Of a stretch of DNA of 64,000 bases, positions 9,541 to 18,375 are shown one piece after another. A program made the position numbers and the translations under genes. The DNA comes from Tamlana crocina (GTDB taxonomy: Bacteria > Bacteroidota > Bacteroidia > Flavobacteriales > Flavobacteriaceae): contig CP158972.1 in assembly GCA_040429635.1 (NCBI GenBank), positions 1,126,001 through 1,190,000 of the forward strand, written 5' to 3'. How positions within the stretch are numbered: position 1 is the first letter of the stretch; the number at the start of each line of letters is the position of its first letter. Under the pieces are notes generated by a model. It made no database searches. It was not told where the DNA came from and was given only the letters and a program-made list of their open reading frames with translations.

Positions 9541-9572
9541 AAAATGCCAGCTGGAAAAGCTGGCATTTTTTT
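9541..9572 (-). terminator. Intrinsic terminator of secG
   Basis: AATGCCAGCT / AGCTGGCATT with a 5-base loop and T/A runs on both sides, 18 bases past the secG stop; it separates secG from groS. Confidence 0.85.
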
Positions 9573-9589
9573 ATATGTATAAAACAAAA

Positions 9590-9967
9590 TTATTCGTTTT
9601 CTGCGGGTGCATCTGTGGCTTCTTCTGTTGAAGTGGCAGGTGCAGCGTCTTGTGCATTTGGCAGTGCTTCTGGCAACGGTTGTGTTGTAGTTGCATCAGG
9701 ATCTAATGCTTTAGAATCTACCGTTTCAGAGCTTCTGTTTATAGCAACGTTCGATAATAAAATCAATACCAAAAGTAATGTTGCTAAAGTCCATGTGCTT
9801 TTGTCTAAAAAGTCGGTTGTTTTTTTAACACCACCCAATTGTTGTGTGCCACCGCCACCAAACGAAGATGACAATCCGCCGCCTTTAGGGTTTTGTACCA
9901 TGACTACTACCACTAGTAAAAAGGCCACAACCACTATAAGGACCAAAAATATTGTAAACGTACTCAT
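9590..9967 (-). CDS. secG: Preprotein translocase subunit SecG
   Basis: Small inner-membrane subunit of the SecYEG channel. The 125-residue protein has two transmembrane helices (about 4-24 and 55-75) joined by a conserved loop rich in Gly and containing VMVQNPKGGGLSSSFGG, typical of SecG. The tail is acidic and rich in Ala, Pro and Thr, longer than in E. coli but usual in this phylum. Its ATG overlaps the stop of the upstream TPR gene in the form TAATG, which implies translational coupling. Confidence 0.93.
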   Translation of the reverse strand: MSTFTIFLVLIVVVAFLLVVVVMVQNPKGGGLSSSFGGGGTQQLGGVKKTTDFLDKSTWTLATLLLVLILLSNVAINRSSETVDSKALDPDATTTQPLPEALPNAQDAAPATSTEEATDAPAENE

Positions 9968-10914
9968 TATTCTTTATTGTTTTGTTCTTGTAATTGTTCT
10001 ACTGCTTTAATTTGGTTTGCAAAGAAACCACTTTTTTCTGGATATTTCAAACTTAAAATTTTATATGACTGAATGGCCTTTTTGTAGTTTTTCTGCTCTA
10101 CGTAAATTCGCGCCAAAGTCTCGGTCATTAAGGCTTCGGGCTGTATCATCTGTGCCTTTGCCAGATTGCCTTTTTTTGAAAGGGGTTTTGTGGGACTGAT
10201 TTTTGGGTTCTCTGAAATGAACTTGTCAATCAGTTTGAATTTTTTTGCTTTTTCCGTAGGAACGGGTTTTTCGTAGGAATCGTTTTCAACTTCAACAATA
10301 TCCTTATCACGGTTTATGGGTTTGTAACGAGTGAGTTTCAGCCACTCGTTAAAAGAGTGTTTTTCGCGCTTGTCGAACTGAAGGGGCTGTCCCAAATTTA
10401 AAACCTCTTCGGCCGAAGCTTCTTGAGTTTTAGTGCTTGGTGTGGCTTCTTCAATAGTTTCTGATTCATCTAAAACAAAAGCCGATATTTTTTTAGGGCG
10501 AGGTTCTTTGGGTTCGAAAAGCTCTGGGTCCAAAGTACCTTCGGTGTCCTTTATGTGTTGGTTGAGGGTATCATCAGTTTCCATGCTTTTTTCAACGGAA
10601 ACCGCTTCCACTTCCACATCAAAACCTTTTAAACTTGACGTGTTTTGTTTGATGAATTTTGAAATTTTATTCTGAATGAAGGCTTCCGAAGTGATAAAAT
10701 CGAACAGAATACTCCTGTCTGTGGTGTAAGCAGCGGTGGTTTTCAATTCTTGGTTGTAACTGATGCTGCCTTGGTTTTTGAGGCCTTTTAAGTAAATAGC
10801 GCGTGCCGACTGAAAATATGGAAATTCGTCAATAACAGATTTTACGCCATCAGTTTGCTGATGCGTAATAGTTTGCGGGTGTTGCAGTAAGTGTGTAAAA
10901 TCTGTAAGGTTCAT
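9967..10914 (-). CDS. Tetratricopeptide-type hypothetical protein upstream of secG
   Basis: A 315-residue soluble protein starting at the ATG at 10914; a TTG four codons earlier is also possible. The N-terminal half is helical and the middle is acidic and low in complexity. The C-terminal 60 residues form one or two TPR-like repeats (TLARIYVEQKNYKKAIQSYK then KYPEKSGFFANQI). It sits between lptE and secG in a gene order that, as far as I recall, recurs in flavobacteria, and is translationally coupled to secG. A link to envelope biogenesis is suggested by neighbours only. Confidence 0.7.
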   Translation of the reverse strand: MNLTDFTHLLQHPQTITHQQTDGVKSVIDEFPYFQSARAIYLKGLKNQGSISYNQELKTTAAYTTDRSILFDFITSEAFIQNKISKFIKQNTSSLKGFDVEVEAVSVEKSMETDDTLNQHIKDTEGTLDPELFEPKEPRPKKISAFVLDESETIEEATPSTKTQEASAEEVLNLGQPLQFDKREKHSFNEWLKLTRYKPINRDKDIVEVENDSYEKPVPTEKAKKFKLIDKFISENPKISPTKPLSKKGNLAKAQMIQPEALMTETLARIYVEQKNYKKAIQSYKILSLKYPEKSGFFANQIKAVEQLQEQNNKE

Positions 10915-10949
10915 TGGCTTCGCCAAATGTATTCATTTTTTATTTAATT

Positions 10950-10979
10950 AAGACTTCTCGACTCCGCTCGAAGTGACAA
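10950..10979. repeat. Dispersed repeat, copy 1 (reverse orientation)
   Basis: The reverse complement of this 30-base stretch matches 27028-27057 at 28 of 30 positions. Its core, CGAGCGGAGTCGAGAAGTCT, is a common type of flavobacterial spacer repeat. Confidence 0.7.
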
Positions 10980-11017
10980 TGTTGATTTTTTTGCAGACGC
11001 CCTTATTTGGTTTTCTC

Positions 11018-11060
11018 TTTCTCTCCCTTGGGGGGAGATGTCCGCAGGCCAGAGAGGGAT
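11018..11060. repeat. G-rich spacer repeat with inverted arms
   Basis: Contains TCTCCC-TTGG-GGGAGA and a second AGAGAGGG arm; it resembles the spacer elements seen near other genes in this group and abuts the lptE stop. Confidence 0.4.
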
Positions 11061-11569
11061 TACCACTTTGCCAAAGTGGCGTTAAAAATATCTTGGGTGA
11101 TGCGTTCAAAAATAGTTTCGTGTGCCAAGGTTTTTTGAGCGCCTATAAGTTGTTGGCTTCCGCCATAGTCATAAAAAAAGGAGAAGCTTTGTTCTAAATC
11201 GTCATCAGGTTTTTTTGTGTTGAAAAACCGTAGTTTTACACCTATGGTCAATCGGTTTTGCGCCGCTGTGTTTTGCGATGTGGCCGTAGTGGGCGAAATG
11301 CGGTATTCGGTAATTTCGCCTTCGTAAACCAAATCGCCGTTTGATGGCACCAAGGTTAAATTAGTTTGGTTTTGTATTAAATCTTCCAGGGCCAGTTTAA
11401 AATCGCGTTCTAAAGCAGGCTCCACTAAAAGAGCCGTGTTTTCAAAACGGTTTACTTGATAGGTTTCGGTGCCTGCCGGGATGGAAGCTCCGGTAAAGGA
11501 ATAAATGCCACAGCCGAAAAGCGATAGAGTTAAAGCGAAAATAAGAAGGTGGTTTATATTTTTTTTCAT
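11060..11569 (-). CDS. lptE: LptE family lipoprotein, LPS assembly
   Basis: LptE is the outer-membrane lipoprotein that plugs the LptD barrel and helps insert lipopolysaccharide. The 169-residue protein has a lipoprotein signal with lipobox LFGC (Cys20), followed by the GIYSFTGASIP start typical of Bacteroidota LptE. It includes the mixed alpha/beta core with the VNRFENTA and LVYEGEITEYRISP stretches. It lies between the sigma-54 activator and the TPR gene, with repeat-bearing spacers on both sides, so it may be transcribed separately from either. Confidence 0.85.
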   Translation of the reverse strand: MKKNINHLLIFALTLSLFGCGIYSFTGASIPAGTETYQVNRFENTALLVEPALERDFKLALEDLIQNQTNLTLVPSNGDLVYEGEITEYRISPTTATSQNTAAQNRLTIGVKLRFFNTKKPDDDLEQSFSFFYDYGGSQQLIGAQKTLAHETIFERITQDIFNATLAKW

Positions 11570-11583
11570 GCGGTTTTCGTTTT

Positions 11584-11618
11584 GTCATTGCGAGACTTTT
11601 TTAAGTCGTGGCAATCTG
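11584..11618. repeat. Inverted spacer repeat, GTCATTGCGAG type
   Basis: GTCATTGCGAGACTT ... AAGTCGTGGCAATC: imperfect inverted arms around a T run. A further GGAATGAC-type element follows at about 11641-11673. Both are in the spacer upstream of lptE. Confidence 0.6.
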
Positions 11619-11701
11619 ATAAATTGATTTTTTAAATAGAGATTCATCCTCGTTCCTCGTTCGGAATGACAATATCGATTAATTTTTTATTTAACGGTAA
11701 A

Positions 11702-12970
11702 CTACAAATCGTATTGCTTAATCTTCCTGTAAAGCGTACGCTCGCTAATCCCCAATTCGGCAGCGGCCAACTTGCGCTTTCCGTTGTGGCGTTCCAGTGA
11801 TTTTTTTATGAGTTCCAATTCTTTGTCCTGTAACGATAAGGTTTCTTCCTCTTCAATTTCTTCGGCAAAATGATATTTGTCTTGAGCCATTTCGTTGTCT
11901 TCATTGGCTTCAACATGCTCGGGTATGGAAAGGAATTCGGCTGCTTCGGCGGTGTCCTCAAAATCGATATCATCTTCATCGTCGTTGCCGTATATTTTCT
12001 GGATAAGTCCCTCGTTTTCCTTTTCAACGTCTTTGGTATTGCCCGATTTCATGAGTTCCATGGTGAGCTTTTTTAGGTCGTTGAGGTCGCTTTTCATATC
12101 GAAAAGCACTTTGTAGAGGATTTCTCGTTCGCTGCTAAAATCGCTTTCAGACTTCGAAGTTTTAATTACGGCAGGCAAATTGCTTCCCGAAGTGGGTAAA
12201 TACGCTCGTAAGGTTTCGGCGGTAATGGTGCGGTCCTGCTCCAAAACTGATAATTGCTCTGCTATATTCCGAAGCTGACGCACGTTTCCGCCCCAGCGGT
12301 ATTTTGTGAGCACTTGCACGGCGTTATCGGTCAACTTAACCGTGGGCATTTTGTACTTTAAGGCAAAATCGCTTGCAAATTTCCTGAATAGCAGGTGAAT
12401 ATCTTCCTGTCTTTCCCGCAAAGGTGGCAAATGGATATCGACCGTACTTAATCGGTAAAATAAATCTTCACGGAATTTTTCCTTTTGAATGGCCTCAAAC
12501 ATATTTACGTTGGTTGCCGCCACAATGCGTACATTGGTTTTTTGCACTTTACTGGATCCCACTTTTAAAAACTCGCCATTTTCCAATACACGCAACAAAC
12601 GTACCTGGGTGGTTAAGGGCAATTCGCCCACTTCATCTAAAAATATGGTGCCGCCATCGGCCACCTCAAAATAGCCCTCACGGGTTTGGGTGGCTCCGGT
12701 AAAAGCACCTTTTTCATGTCCGAATAATTCACTATCAATGGTACCTTCGGGGATGGCGCCACAGTTTACGGCGATGTATTTATTGTGCTTTCGGTGCGAT
12801 AGTTGGTGAATAATTTTAGGAATACTTTCTTTACCAACACCGCTTTCTCCAGTAACCAAAACCGAAATATCGGTGGGTGCTACCTGAATGGCTTTTTCAA
12901 TGGCACGGTTGAGTCCGGGCGTGTTGCCAATAATTCCAAAACGTTGTTTTATTGCTTGAACTGATTCCAT
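11702..12970 (-). CDS. Sigma-54-dependent transcriptional activator without receiver domain
   Basis: A 422-residue bacterial enhancer-binding protein. The AAA+ domain begins almost at the N-terminus (Walker A GESGVGKE near residue 40) and holds GAFTGA, the loop that contacts sigma-54, and the Walker B region FLDEVGELP. An acidic linker (about 290-370) leads to a Fis-type helix-turn-helix ending ISERTLYRKIKQYDL. There is no receiver or sensor domain, so activity must be controlled by expression, a partner protein or the linker. It follows miaB by about 41 bases. The sigma-54-like site upstream of groS, 2.2 kb away on the same strand, is a possible target. Confidence 0.92.
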   Translation of the reverse strand: MESVQAIKQRFGIIGNTPGLNRAIEKAIQVAPTDISVLVTGESGVGKESIPKIIHQLSHRKHNKYIAVNCGAIPEGTIDSELFGHEKGAFTGATQTREGYFEVADGGTIFLDEVGELPLTTQVRLLRVLENGEFLKVGSSKVQKTNVRIVAATNVNMFEAIQKEKFREDLFYRLSTVDIHLPPLRERQEDIHLLFRKFASDFALKYKMPTVKLTDNAVQVLTKYRWGGNVRQLRNIAEQLSVLEQDRTITAETLRAYLPTSGSNLPAVIKTSKSESDFSSEREILYKVLFDMKSDLNDLKKLTMELMKSGNTKDVEKENEGLIQKIYGNDDEDDIDFEDTAEAAEFLSIPEHVEANEDNEMAQDKYHFAEEIEEEETLSLQDKELELIKKSLERHNGKRKLAAAELGISERTLYRKIKQYDL

Positions 12971-13012
12971 AGGACCTTTCCGCTAAAGCGGAAATCTATT
13001 TTAAAATTATTA

Positions 13013-14461
13013 TTAGTTGTTTTCTGAGTACCCAACGGCCTCTCCGATTAAAGTGGCGGTAGTACAATCAATAGATTTTACATTAACAAAATCGCCTACT
13101 TTGTAGTGTTCTTTTGGGAACACACAAACAATGTTTTCTGAGGTACGGCCCGACCAATGGTCGCTCGACTTTTTTGATTCTTTTTCAATCAGTACTTCCA
13201 CCACAGAACCTAAGTGTTCTTTGGTGCGCATGCCACTGTGCTTTTGTTGAAGCTCCACAATTTTTGCCAATCGGCGTTTTTTGTCGGCTTCGGGCACATC
13301 ATCATCCATTTTTCTTTCGGCCAAAGTGCCTGGGCGTTCCGAATAGGCAAACATATAGCCAAAGTGGTATTTCACGTATTCCATCAACGATACCGTATCT
13401 TCAAAATCTTCTTCGGTTTCTGTTGGGAAGCCTACAATCATATCCTGACTGATACCACAATTTGGGATGAGCCTACGGATGTTGTCGATAATTTCAATGT
13501 ATTCCTTGCGGGTATGCAAACGGTTCATTTCCTTTAAAATGCGGTCGCTACCACTTTGCACGGGTAAATGGATATAATTGCAGATGTTACGGTATTTCGC
13601 CATGGTTTCAATCACATCAATCGTAAAATCTTGCGGGTTGGACGTTGAAAAACGAAAACGCATTTTGGGCTGTGCTTTGGCGCACATTTCCAAAAGGTTG
13701 GCAAAGTTTACTGCTGTAGCTTTTTGCAAGTCGCTGGCTTTTTCAAAATCTTTTTTAAGTCCGCCGCCATACCAAAGGTAGCTGTCAACATTTTGCCCAA
13801 GCAGGGTTACTTCTTTGTAGCCTTTATTCCAAAGGTCGTTAACTTCTTCAATAATACTTTGCGGGTCGCGGCTACGTTCGCGTCCACGGGTAAACGGTAC
13901 TACGCAAAAAGTGCACATATTGTCGCAACCACGGGTAATGGATACAAAAGCCGTTACGCCATTGGTGTTTAACCGAACGGGAGCAATATCGCCATAGGTT
14001 TCTTCTTTTGAAAGGATAACGTTAATGGCATCGCGGCCTTCGTCAACCTCGCTAAGCAGGTTGGGTAAATCTTTATAAGCATCGGGGCCAACCACTAAAT
14101 CAACAATTTTTTCTTCTTCAAGAAATTTAGATTTTAGGCGCTCTGCCATACAACCCAGTACGCCCACTTTCATTTTGGGGTTGTGGTCGCGTTTTACGGC
14201 GTTATATTTTTCAAGACGCTTTCTAACGGTTTGCTCGGCTTTGTCGCGAATAGAGCAGGTGTTTACCAGAACCAAATCGGCTTCTTCCAATTTCTGGGTA
14301 GTGTTAAACCCTTCAGTCGCTAGAATAGAAGCTACAATTTCACTGTCGCTGAAATTCATGGCGCAGCCGTAGCTTTCAATAAAAAGTTTACGCTTGTTGC
14401 CTTCTTTTTGTTCTAAAACCAGCGATTCGCCCTGTTTGTTTTCGTCAATAATTTTTTCCAT
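13013..14461 (-). CDS. miaB: tRNA-2-methylthio-N6-dimethylallyladenosine synthase MiaB
   Basis: Radical-SAM methylthiotransferase that turns i6A37 into ms2i6A37 in tRNAs reading U-starting codons. The 482-residue protein has an N-terminal UPF0004 domain with three cluster cysteines (SYGCAMN, NTCSIRD, LGCMAER). The radical-SAM motif is CDNMCTFC, and a TRAM domain forms the last 65 residues. I start at the ATG at 14461; a TTG two codons earlier is less likely. A good promoter lies about 40-70 bases upstream. It heads the leftward block that continues through the sigma-54 activator. Confidence 0.95.
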   Translation of the reverse strand: MEKIIDENKQGESLVLEQKEGNKRKLFIESYGCAMNFSDSEIVASILATEGFNTTQKLEEADLVLVNTCSIRDKAEQTVRKRLEKYNAVKRDHNPKMKVGVLGCMAERLKSKFLEEEKIVDLVVGPDAYKDLPNLLSEVDEGRDAINVILSKEETYGDIAPVRLNTNGVTAFVSITRGCDNMCTFCVVPFTRGRERSRDPQSIIEEVNDLWNKGYKEVTLLGQNVDSYLWYGGGLKKDFEKASDLQKATAVNFANLLEMCAKAQPKMRFRFSTSNPQDFTIDVIETMAKYRNICNYIHLPVQSGSDRILKEMNRLHTRKEYIEIIDNIRRLIPNCGISQDMIVGFPTETEEDFEDTVSLMEYVKYHFGYMFAYSERPGTLAERKMDDDVPEADKKRRLAKIVELQQKHSGMRTKEHLGSVVEVLIEKESKKSSDHWSGRTSENIVCVFPKEHYKVGDFVNVKSIDCTTATLIGEAVGYSENN

Positions 14462-14497
14462 AGTCAATACTGAAACTCGTCACACTCAATTAGCATG

Positions 14498-14529
14498 CAA
14501 ATGTACAATATTATTTGTGTTTATGACAA
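14498..14529 (-). promoter_or_regulatory. Promoter of miaB
   Basis: Minus strand TTG (14529-14527), 21 bases, then TACATTTG (14505-14498), matching TTG-N19-21-TAnnTTTG about 37 bases before the ATG. Confidence 0.7.
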
Positions 14530-14626
14530 AGTGACAGTTTGAATTTCCTTGAAAATGTATTAAAATTTGTTAATTTTTATACGCAACCAAAAAGCCATTT
14601 TTGTATCTAAAATAAAAAATAGTTTG

Positions 14627-15076
14627 ATGAAAAAGAGTCTCAAAACCATGTTGTTAGCTTTTGTAGCGTTGTTGTGTTTTGTAAATATGACTTGCGAAAA
14701 CGACGATGATTCCAATGGCTATATGGGCGACTGCGACCAAAATACTGTTGTCGATAGCGATACGTATAAAAATCTGGAAACAGACCGTTTTACAATTATT
14801 AGTGCTGAAATTACTGGAGATTGCCTAAATCTTGAAATTGGAGCTTCGGGTTGCGACGGAAGCACTTGGCGTTTTAGTTTGGTCGATTCGGGAGCAGTGG
14901 CCGAATCATTTCCCGAGCAACGCTATTTAAAACTTCAACTTCTAAATGAAGAACTGTGCGATGCCTATTTTACAAAAACCATTTCGTTCGATTTAACACC
15001 TTTGAGGGTGAGTGGTAGCAACGAAATTATTTTGCATATTGAAGGGTTGGAAACGTCGTTGAACTATAAATATTAA
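14627..15076 (+). CDS. Hypothetical lipoprotein or secreted protein
   Basis: A 149-residue protein with a signal peptide (about 1-22) and a Cys in the setting VNMTCENDDD. The acidic run after the Cys is what Bacteroidota use to send lipoproteins to the cell surface, although the residues before the Cys are a weak lipobox. The mature part has four more Cys (DCDQ, GDCL, SGCDG, ELCD) and a beta-rich pattern. I do not recognise a family. The ATG at 14627 starts the signal peptide; the longer frame upstream is not needed. It is divergent from miaB. Confidence 0.65.
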   Translation: MKKSLKTMLLAFVALLCFVNMTCENDDDSNGYMGDCDQNTVVDSDTYKNLETDRFTIISAEITGDCLNLEIGASGCDGSTWRFSLVDSGAVAESFPEQRYLKLQLLNEELCDAYFTKTISFDLTPLRVSGSNEIILHIEGLETSLNYKY

Positions 15077-15185
15077 TTGAGATGATCTTTGGGGTTATGT
15101 CGTTTTTTCGAGTGATTTTCTGGAAGAAAATTGTATCGAGAAACACTTTTCAACTGATAAGAATTTAAAAATAAAATATTTTGCC

Positions 15186-16424
15186 ATGAAATTAAAATAC
15201 CTTTTTCTGTCCCTGATCGTTGTGTTGGCTTTTTCGTGCGACACCAATGATGAAGACTACGAATTTGTGCAAGTGGCCACGCCACAATTAATGAGTAAAA
15301 CGGCATTTAGAAGCTCGGTGGAAGTCGATGCCCCGAAAGACATTGAAACCGTTGGGAAAATTTACGCTTATAAGGATTATATTTTTGTAAGTGATGAAAG
15401 CAAAGGGGTACATGTTATTGATAATTCCAACCCGGCCGTTCCAAAATCCATCAAGTTTATCAAGATTCCGGGCAATGAAGATATTTCGGTAAAAGACGAT
15501 TTTTTGTATGCCGATAGCGCTACCGATTTGGTGGTTTTTGATATTTCGGATATCAATAACATCAGTGTGGTTGGGCGTTTAAAAGATGTTTTTAATGTGT
15601 ATGATTATAATGTGCCGTTGGAAGCCCAAGCGGTTGATTATGCCAATTATGATTATGAAAACGATATTATAGTGGGGTGGACCATCACCACCGAAAGACG
15701 CAAAAAACAGGATAGTGATGTTTTAATAGATATGTTTTTGGATGGCGGTCGGGTTTTAAATGCCAGTGAATCGGCCACAGGTAGTGGTGGTTCTTTGGCG
15801 CGTTTTCAGATTGTGGACCATTATTTGTACGCCGTGGGGAATTACGAAATGGCTATTTTCAACATCCAAAATTTGGCAGAGCCCGTACTGACCAATACCC
15901 AATATGCCGGTTGGAATATCGAAACTATGTTTCAGGCAGAAGGCTATTTGTATTTGGGCAGTACCAACGGTATGTATATTTATAATTTAAATAACCCGGC
16001 GTTGCCCGAATACGTTTCAGAATTTACCCATTGGGAAGGCTGCGACCCCGTAGTGGTTGATGGCAATTATGCGTATTTGACCTTGCGTGGTGGTAATGCT
16101 TGCGGACAATTGGAAAGCGTTTTGGAAGTGATTGATGTAAGTGATAAATCAACTCCGAAATTAGCGGGAAGATACGAATTGGAAAACCCGTACGGTTTGG
16201 GCATAAAAAGTAACGTGCTTTTTGTTTGCGATGGTACGGCGGGCTTAAAGTTGTTTGATAAAACTAATCCGTTGGAAGTGCGTTTTGTTAAGCAATTTCA
16301 AGATATTCAAGCAAAAGACGTTATTCCGTTGGAAGATAAACTGTTGATGATTGGCGGAGACATGCTTTATCAATATAACTATGTTGAAAGTGGTGTGGAA
16401 CTGGTGAGTGAATTTGAGTTGTAA
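15186..16424 (+). CDS. LVIVD-repeat lipoprotein (beta-propeller)
   Basis: A 412-residue lipoprotein: signal with lipobox AFSC (Cys18) followed by DTNDEDYE, an acidic surface-export type start. The body has repeated LVVFDISD- and LEVIDVSD-like units (for example near residues 118, 215, 265 and 317), the LVIVD repeat that folds as a beta-propeller. Such proteins are cell-surface or outer-membrane proteins of unknown role. It follows the previous lipoprotein gene by about 110 bases and may be in the same unit. Confidence 0.8.
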   Translation: MKLKYLFLSLIVVLAFSCDTNDEDYEFVQVATPQLMSKTAFRSSVEVDAPKDIETVGKIYAYKDYIFVSDESKGVHVIDNSNPAVPKSIKFIKIPGNEDISVKDDFLYADSATDLVVFDISDINNISVVGRLKDVFNVYDYNVPLEAQAVDYANYDYENDIIVGWTITTERRKKQDSDVLIDMFLDGGRVLNASESATGSGGSLARFQIVDHYLYAVGNYEMAIFNIQNLAEPVLTNTQYAGWNIETMFQAEGYLYLGSTNGMYIYNLNNPALPEYVSEFTHWEGCDPVVVDGNYAYLTLRGGNACGQLESVLEVIDVSDKSTPKLAGRYELENPYGLGIKSNVLFVCDGTAGLKLFDKTNPLEVRFVKQFQDIQAKDVIPLEDKLLMIGGDMLYQYNYVESGVELVSEFEL

Positions 16425-16455
16425 AATTTAATTATCTTTTTTTGATGTAAAAATG

Positions 16456-16546
16456 GCTCGCAAAGGACCGAAGGCGCCAAGCAATAACTAAGTTCAGAAA
16501 AACTTCCGTAAGATAAACTTTGCGACTTCGCACCTTTGCGAGAGCT
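16456..16546. repeat. Large imperfect inverted repeat, GCTCGCAAAGG type
   Basis: The arms GCTCGCAAAGG (left) and ACCTTTGCGAGAGC (right) face each other across about 65 bases that contain smaller CTTTGCGACTTCGC units. It is a typical non-coding spacer repeat; no protein is encoded in it. Confidence 0.55.
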
Positions 16547-16577
16547 AAAATAAATAAACTCCAAAATGATTTTGACG

Positions 16578-16608
16578 AAAATCCTGCGCCACAGCAGGAT
16601 TTTTTTTT
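16578..16608 (+). terminator. Hairpin terminator
   Basis: AAAATCCTGC / GCAGGATTTT with a 6-base loop and a run of T, about 155 bases after the LVIVD gene. Confidence 0.7.
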
Positions 16609-16678
16609 GCACGCATAGCTGATGTTTTTAAAAAACAATTACATTTATGCAAAATTAACCCGTCAAAATTCCAATTGT

Positions 16679-17452
16679 ATGGATGCGTACAACCGCTTAA
16701 TGCATAAAATTGAAAATGCCAAACCTTTAGAATTTAGTCATATTTTTGATAACGTTATCGAGCTTTTTAAAAAAGTTTGGCTGAAAGGTTTTTTGGTGGT
16801 TTTGATTATGGTAGGGATAGCCATGCTTGTTGGCGTGGTGTTTTCATTAATTGGGTTAGCACCAAAAGGTAATTTGTTTGCCGATGGGATTAACCTGGAA
16901 GCCTATCTTGATTTCTACTCATCGAGCATCATTCAGAATATACCCCAAACCATTTTGACCACTACGGTAAGTTTAGCTTTGGTTTCGGCGTTTTATAAAA
17001 TCTGTATTCAGTTTGATGCCGGAAAACAACAAGTGGTTGAAGATTATTTCCAGTTCTTTAAAAAGGAATATTTCTCAAAATTATTGATGTTGGGTATTAT
17101 CCACACGGGTATAGCTACGGTAGCGCAACTTTTGTTTTTTGTTCCGTATATATATGCTGCCGTGCCATTGGCTTATTTTGCCATTGTTTTTGCGAATAAC
17201 CCTGAACTAAGCGAAATGGAAATAGTAAAAGCCAGTTTCGCATTGGGTAATAAAAAATGGCTGATTTCCTTCGGAACGCTGTTTGTTGCGGGTTTATTAG
17301 GGTTCCTTGGAATTTTAGGTTGTGGCATAGGTATCCTGTTTACCATTTCAATTGTGTACCTGCCCACTTTTTTTATTTATAAAAAAGTAGTTGGGTTTGA
17401 CGATACCAGCGAAATCGATTTGATAGGGCGCGAAAACAATATCAATTTTTAA
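16679..17452 (+). CDS. Polytopic membrane protein, tandem paralogue 1
   Basis: A 257-residue protein with about six transmembrane helices. I chose the ATG at 16679 because it aligns with the start of the next gene (both begin a short helix, then ENAKxLEFxxIFxxxIELFKKVW). The frame is open upstream to 16622. A central QFFKKEY motif and NKKWLISFG motif recur in the paralogue. Proteins of this kind are sometimes mislabelled beta-carotene monooxygenase in databases; nothing here supports that. The fold resembles membrane domains of unknown function found in flavobacteria. The role is unknown. Confidence 0.7.
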   Translation: MDAYNRLMHKIENAKPLEFSHIFDNVIELFKKVWLKGFLVVLIMVGIAMLVGVVFSLIGLAPKGNLFADGINLEAYLDFYSSSIIQNIPQTILTTTVSLALVSAFYKICIQFDAGKQQVVEDYFQFFKKEYFSKLLMLGIIHTGIATVAQLLFFVPYIYAAVPLAYFAIVFANNPELSEMEIVKASFALGNKKWLISFGTLFVAGLLGFLGILGCGIGILFTISIVYLPTFFIYKKVVGFDDTSEIDLIGRENNINF

Positions 17453-17470
17453 TATTAAACAAACAAAAAT

Positions 17471-18238
17471 ATGAGTACATTAAACGTTTTACTTGAAAAA
17501 GTAGAAAATGCCAAAGATTTGGAATTCGGCGATATTTTTAATAAAAGCATCGAGCTTTTTAAAAAAGTATGGTTGCAGGGTTTGGTTATGCTTTTGTTGA
17601 CTATGGTATTGATGATACCTTTTTATATTGTTATGTATCTGCCGTTAATTGCCATGGGTATTTTTGATCCCGAGGCGATGCAACAGGGCGGTCAGCCAGA
17701 TATTGCCATGCTTATTCCGTTTTACATATTAATGGTGGTGTTTATGTTTTTCGCTATGGTTATAGCATTTGCATTAAAATCGGCATTTTACAGAATTTGT
17801 AAATTCAAGGATTTTAATGAAGCCACATCCGACGATTATTTTTATTTTTTCAAAAAACCATATTTAGGGAAAACCATAAAGGTGGCTGCTATAACTTTCG
17901 GTATTTCGCTTTTAGCCACGTTACTATGTGTTCTGCCAATAATTTATGTGATGGTGCCTCTTGCGCTAATCAACGTGATTTATGCTTTTAATCCAGATAT
18001 GGAAGCGTCCGATATTGTGAAAGTAGGCTTCAAATTAGGAAACAAAAAATGGTTGGTCACATTCGGTTTGATGTTCGTGGCCGGGCTTTTAGCGCAAGTA
18101 GTAGGTGTGGTTATGTGTTTTATTGGTGTGGTTGTAACAGCATCGTTTGCTTATTTACCGGTTTATTTTGTTTATAAAGATACCATCGGTTTTAAAGAAC
18201 AAAACCCCATTGACGAAATAGGAACTCCAATAGAATAA
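17471..18238 (+). CDS. Polytopic membrane protein, tandem paralogue 2
   Basis: A 255-residue membrane protein, paralogous to the preceding gene and starting 18 bases after it, so the two form an operon closed by a terminator. The shared motifs are ENAKDLEFGDIFNKSIELFKKVW at the start, YYFFKKPY-like in the middle, and GNKKWLVTFG. Six hydrophobic helices are visible. The long periplasmic or cytosolic loop after helix 1 differs between the two (a Met/Gln-rich stretch here). They may form a heteromeric complex; this is inference from the duplication. Confidence 0.7.
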   Translation: MSTLNVLLEKVENAKDLEFGDIFNKSIELFKKVWLQGLVMLLLTMVLMIPFYIVMYLPLIAMGIFDPEAMQQGGQPDIAMLIPFYILMVVFMFFAMVIAFALKSAFYRICKFKDFNEATSDDYFYFFKKPYLGKTIKVAAITFGISLLATLLCVLPIIYVMVPLALINVIYAFNPDMEASDIVKVGFKLGNKKWLVTFGLMFVAGLLAQVVGVVMCFIGVVVTASFAYLPVYFVYKDTIGFKEQNPIDEIGTPIE

Positions 18239-18259
18239 ATTTTTAATTAATTGAAAAAG

Positions 18260-18293
18260 ACCTGTTTTTGTAGCGGTAAAAACAGGTTTTTTT
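18260..18293 (+). terminator. Terminator of the tandem membrane-protein operon
   Basis: ACCTGTTTTT / AAAAACAGGT arms with an 8-9 base loop and a T7 tail, 22 bases past the stop. Confidence 0.85.
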
Positions 18294-18348
18294 GTGTGGT
18301 TAATGTAGGGTTAATCCATAAAATGCTACAGATAAATATTTTTTAATA

Positions 18349-18356
18349 TACATTTG
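18349..18356 (+). promoter_or_regulatory. Possible -7 box before topA
   Basis: TACATTTG matches TAnnTTTG, 19 bases before the topA ATG. No TTG at the expected distance, so support is partial. Confidence 0.4.
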
Positions 18357-18375
18357 TAGCTTCAAAAAGTGAAGT

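Noticed and set aside
16679-18238. Beta-carotene monooxygenase label for the two membrane proteins
   Set aside because: No iron-binding His pattern or propeller sequence of carotenoid oxygenases; they are multi-helix membrane proteins.
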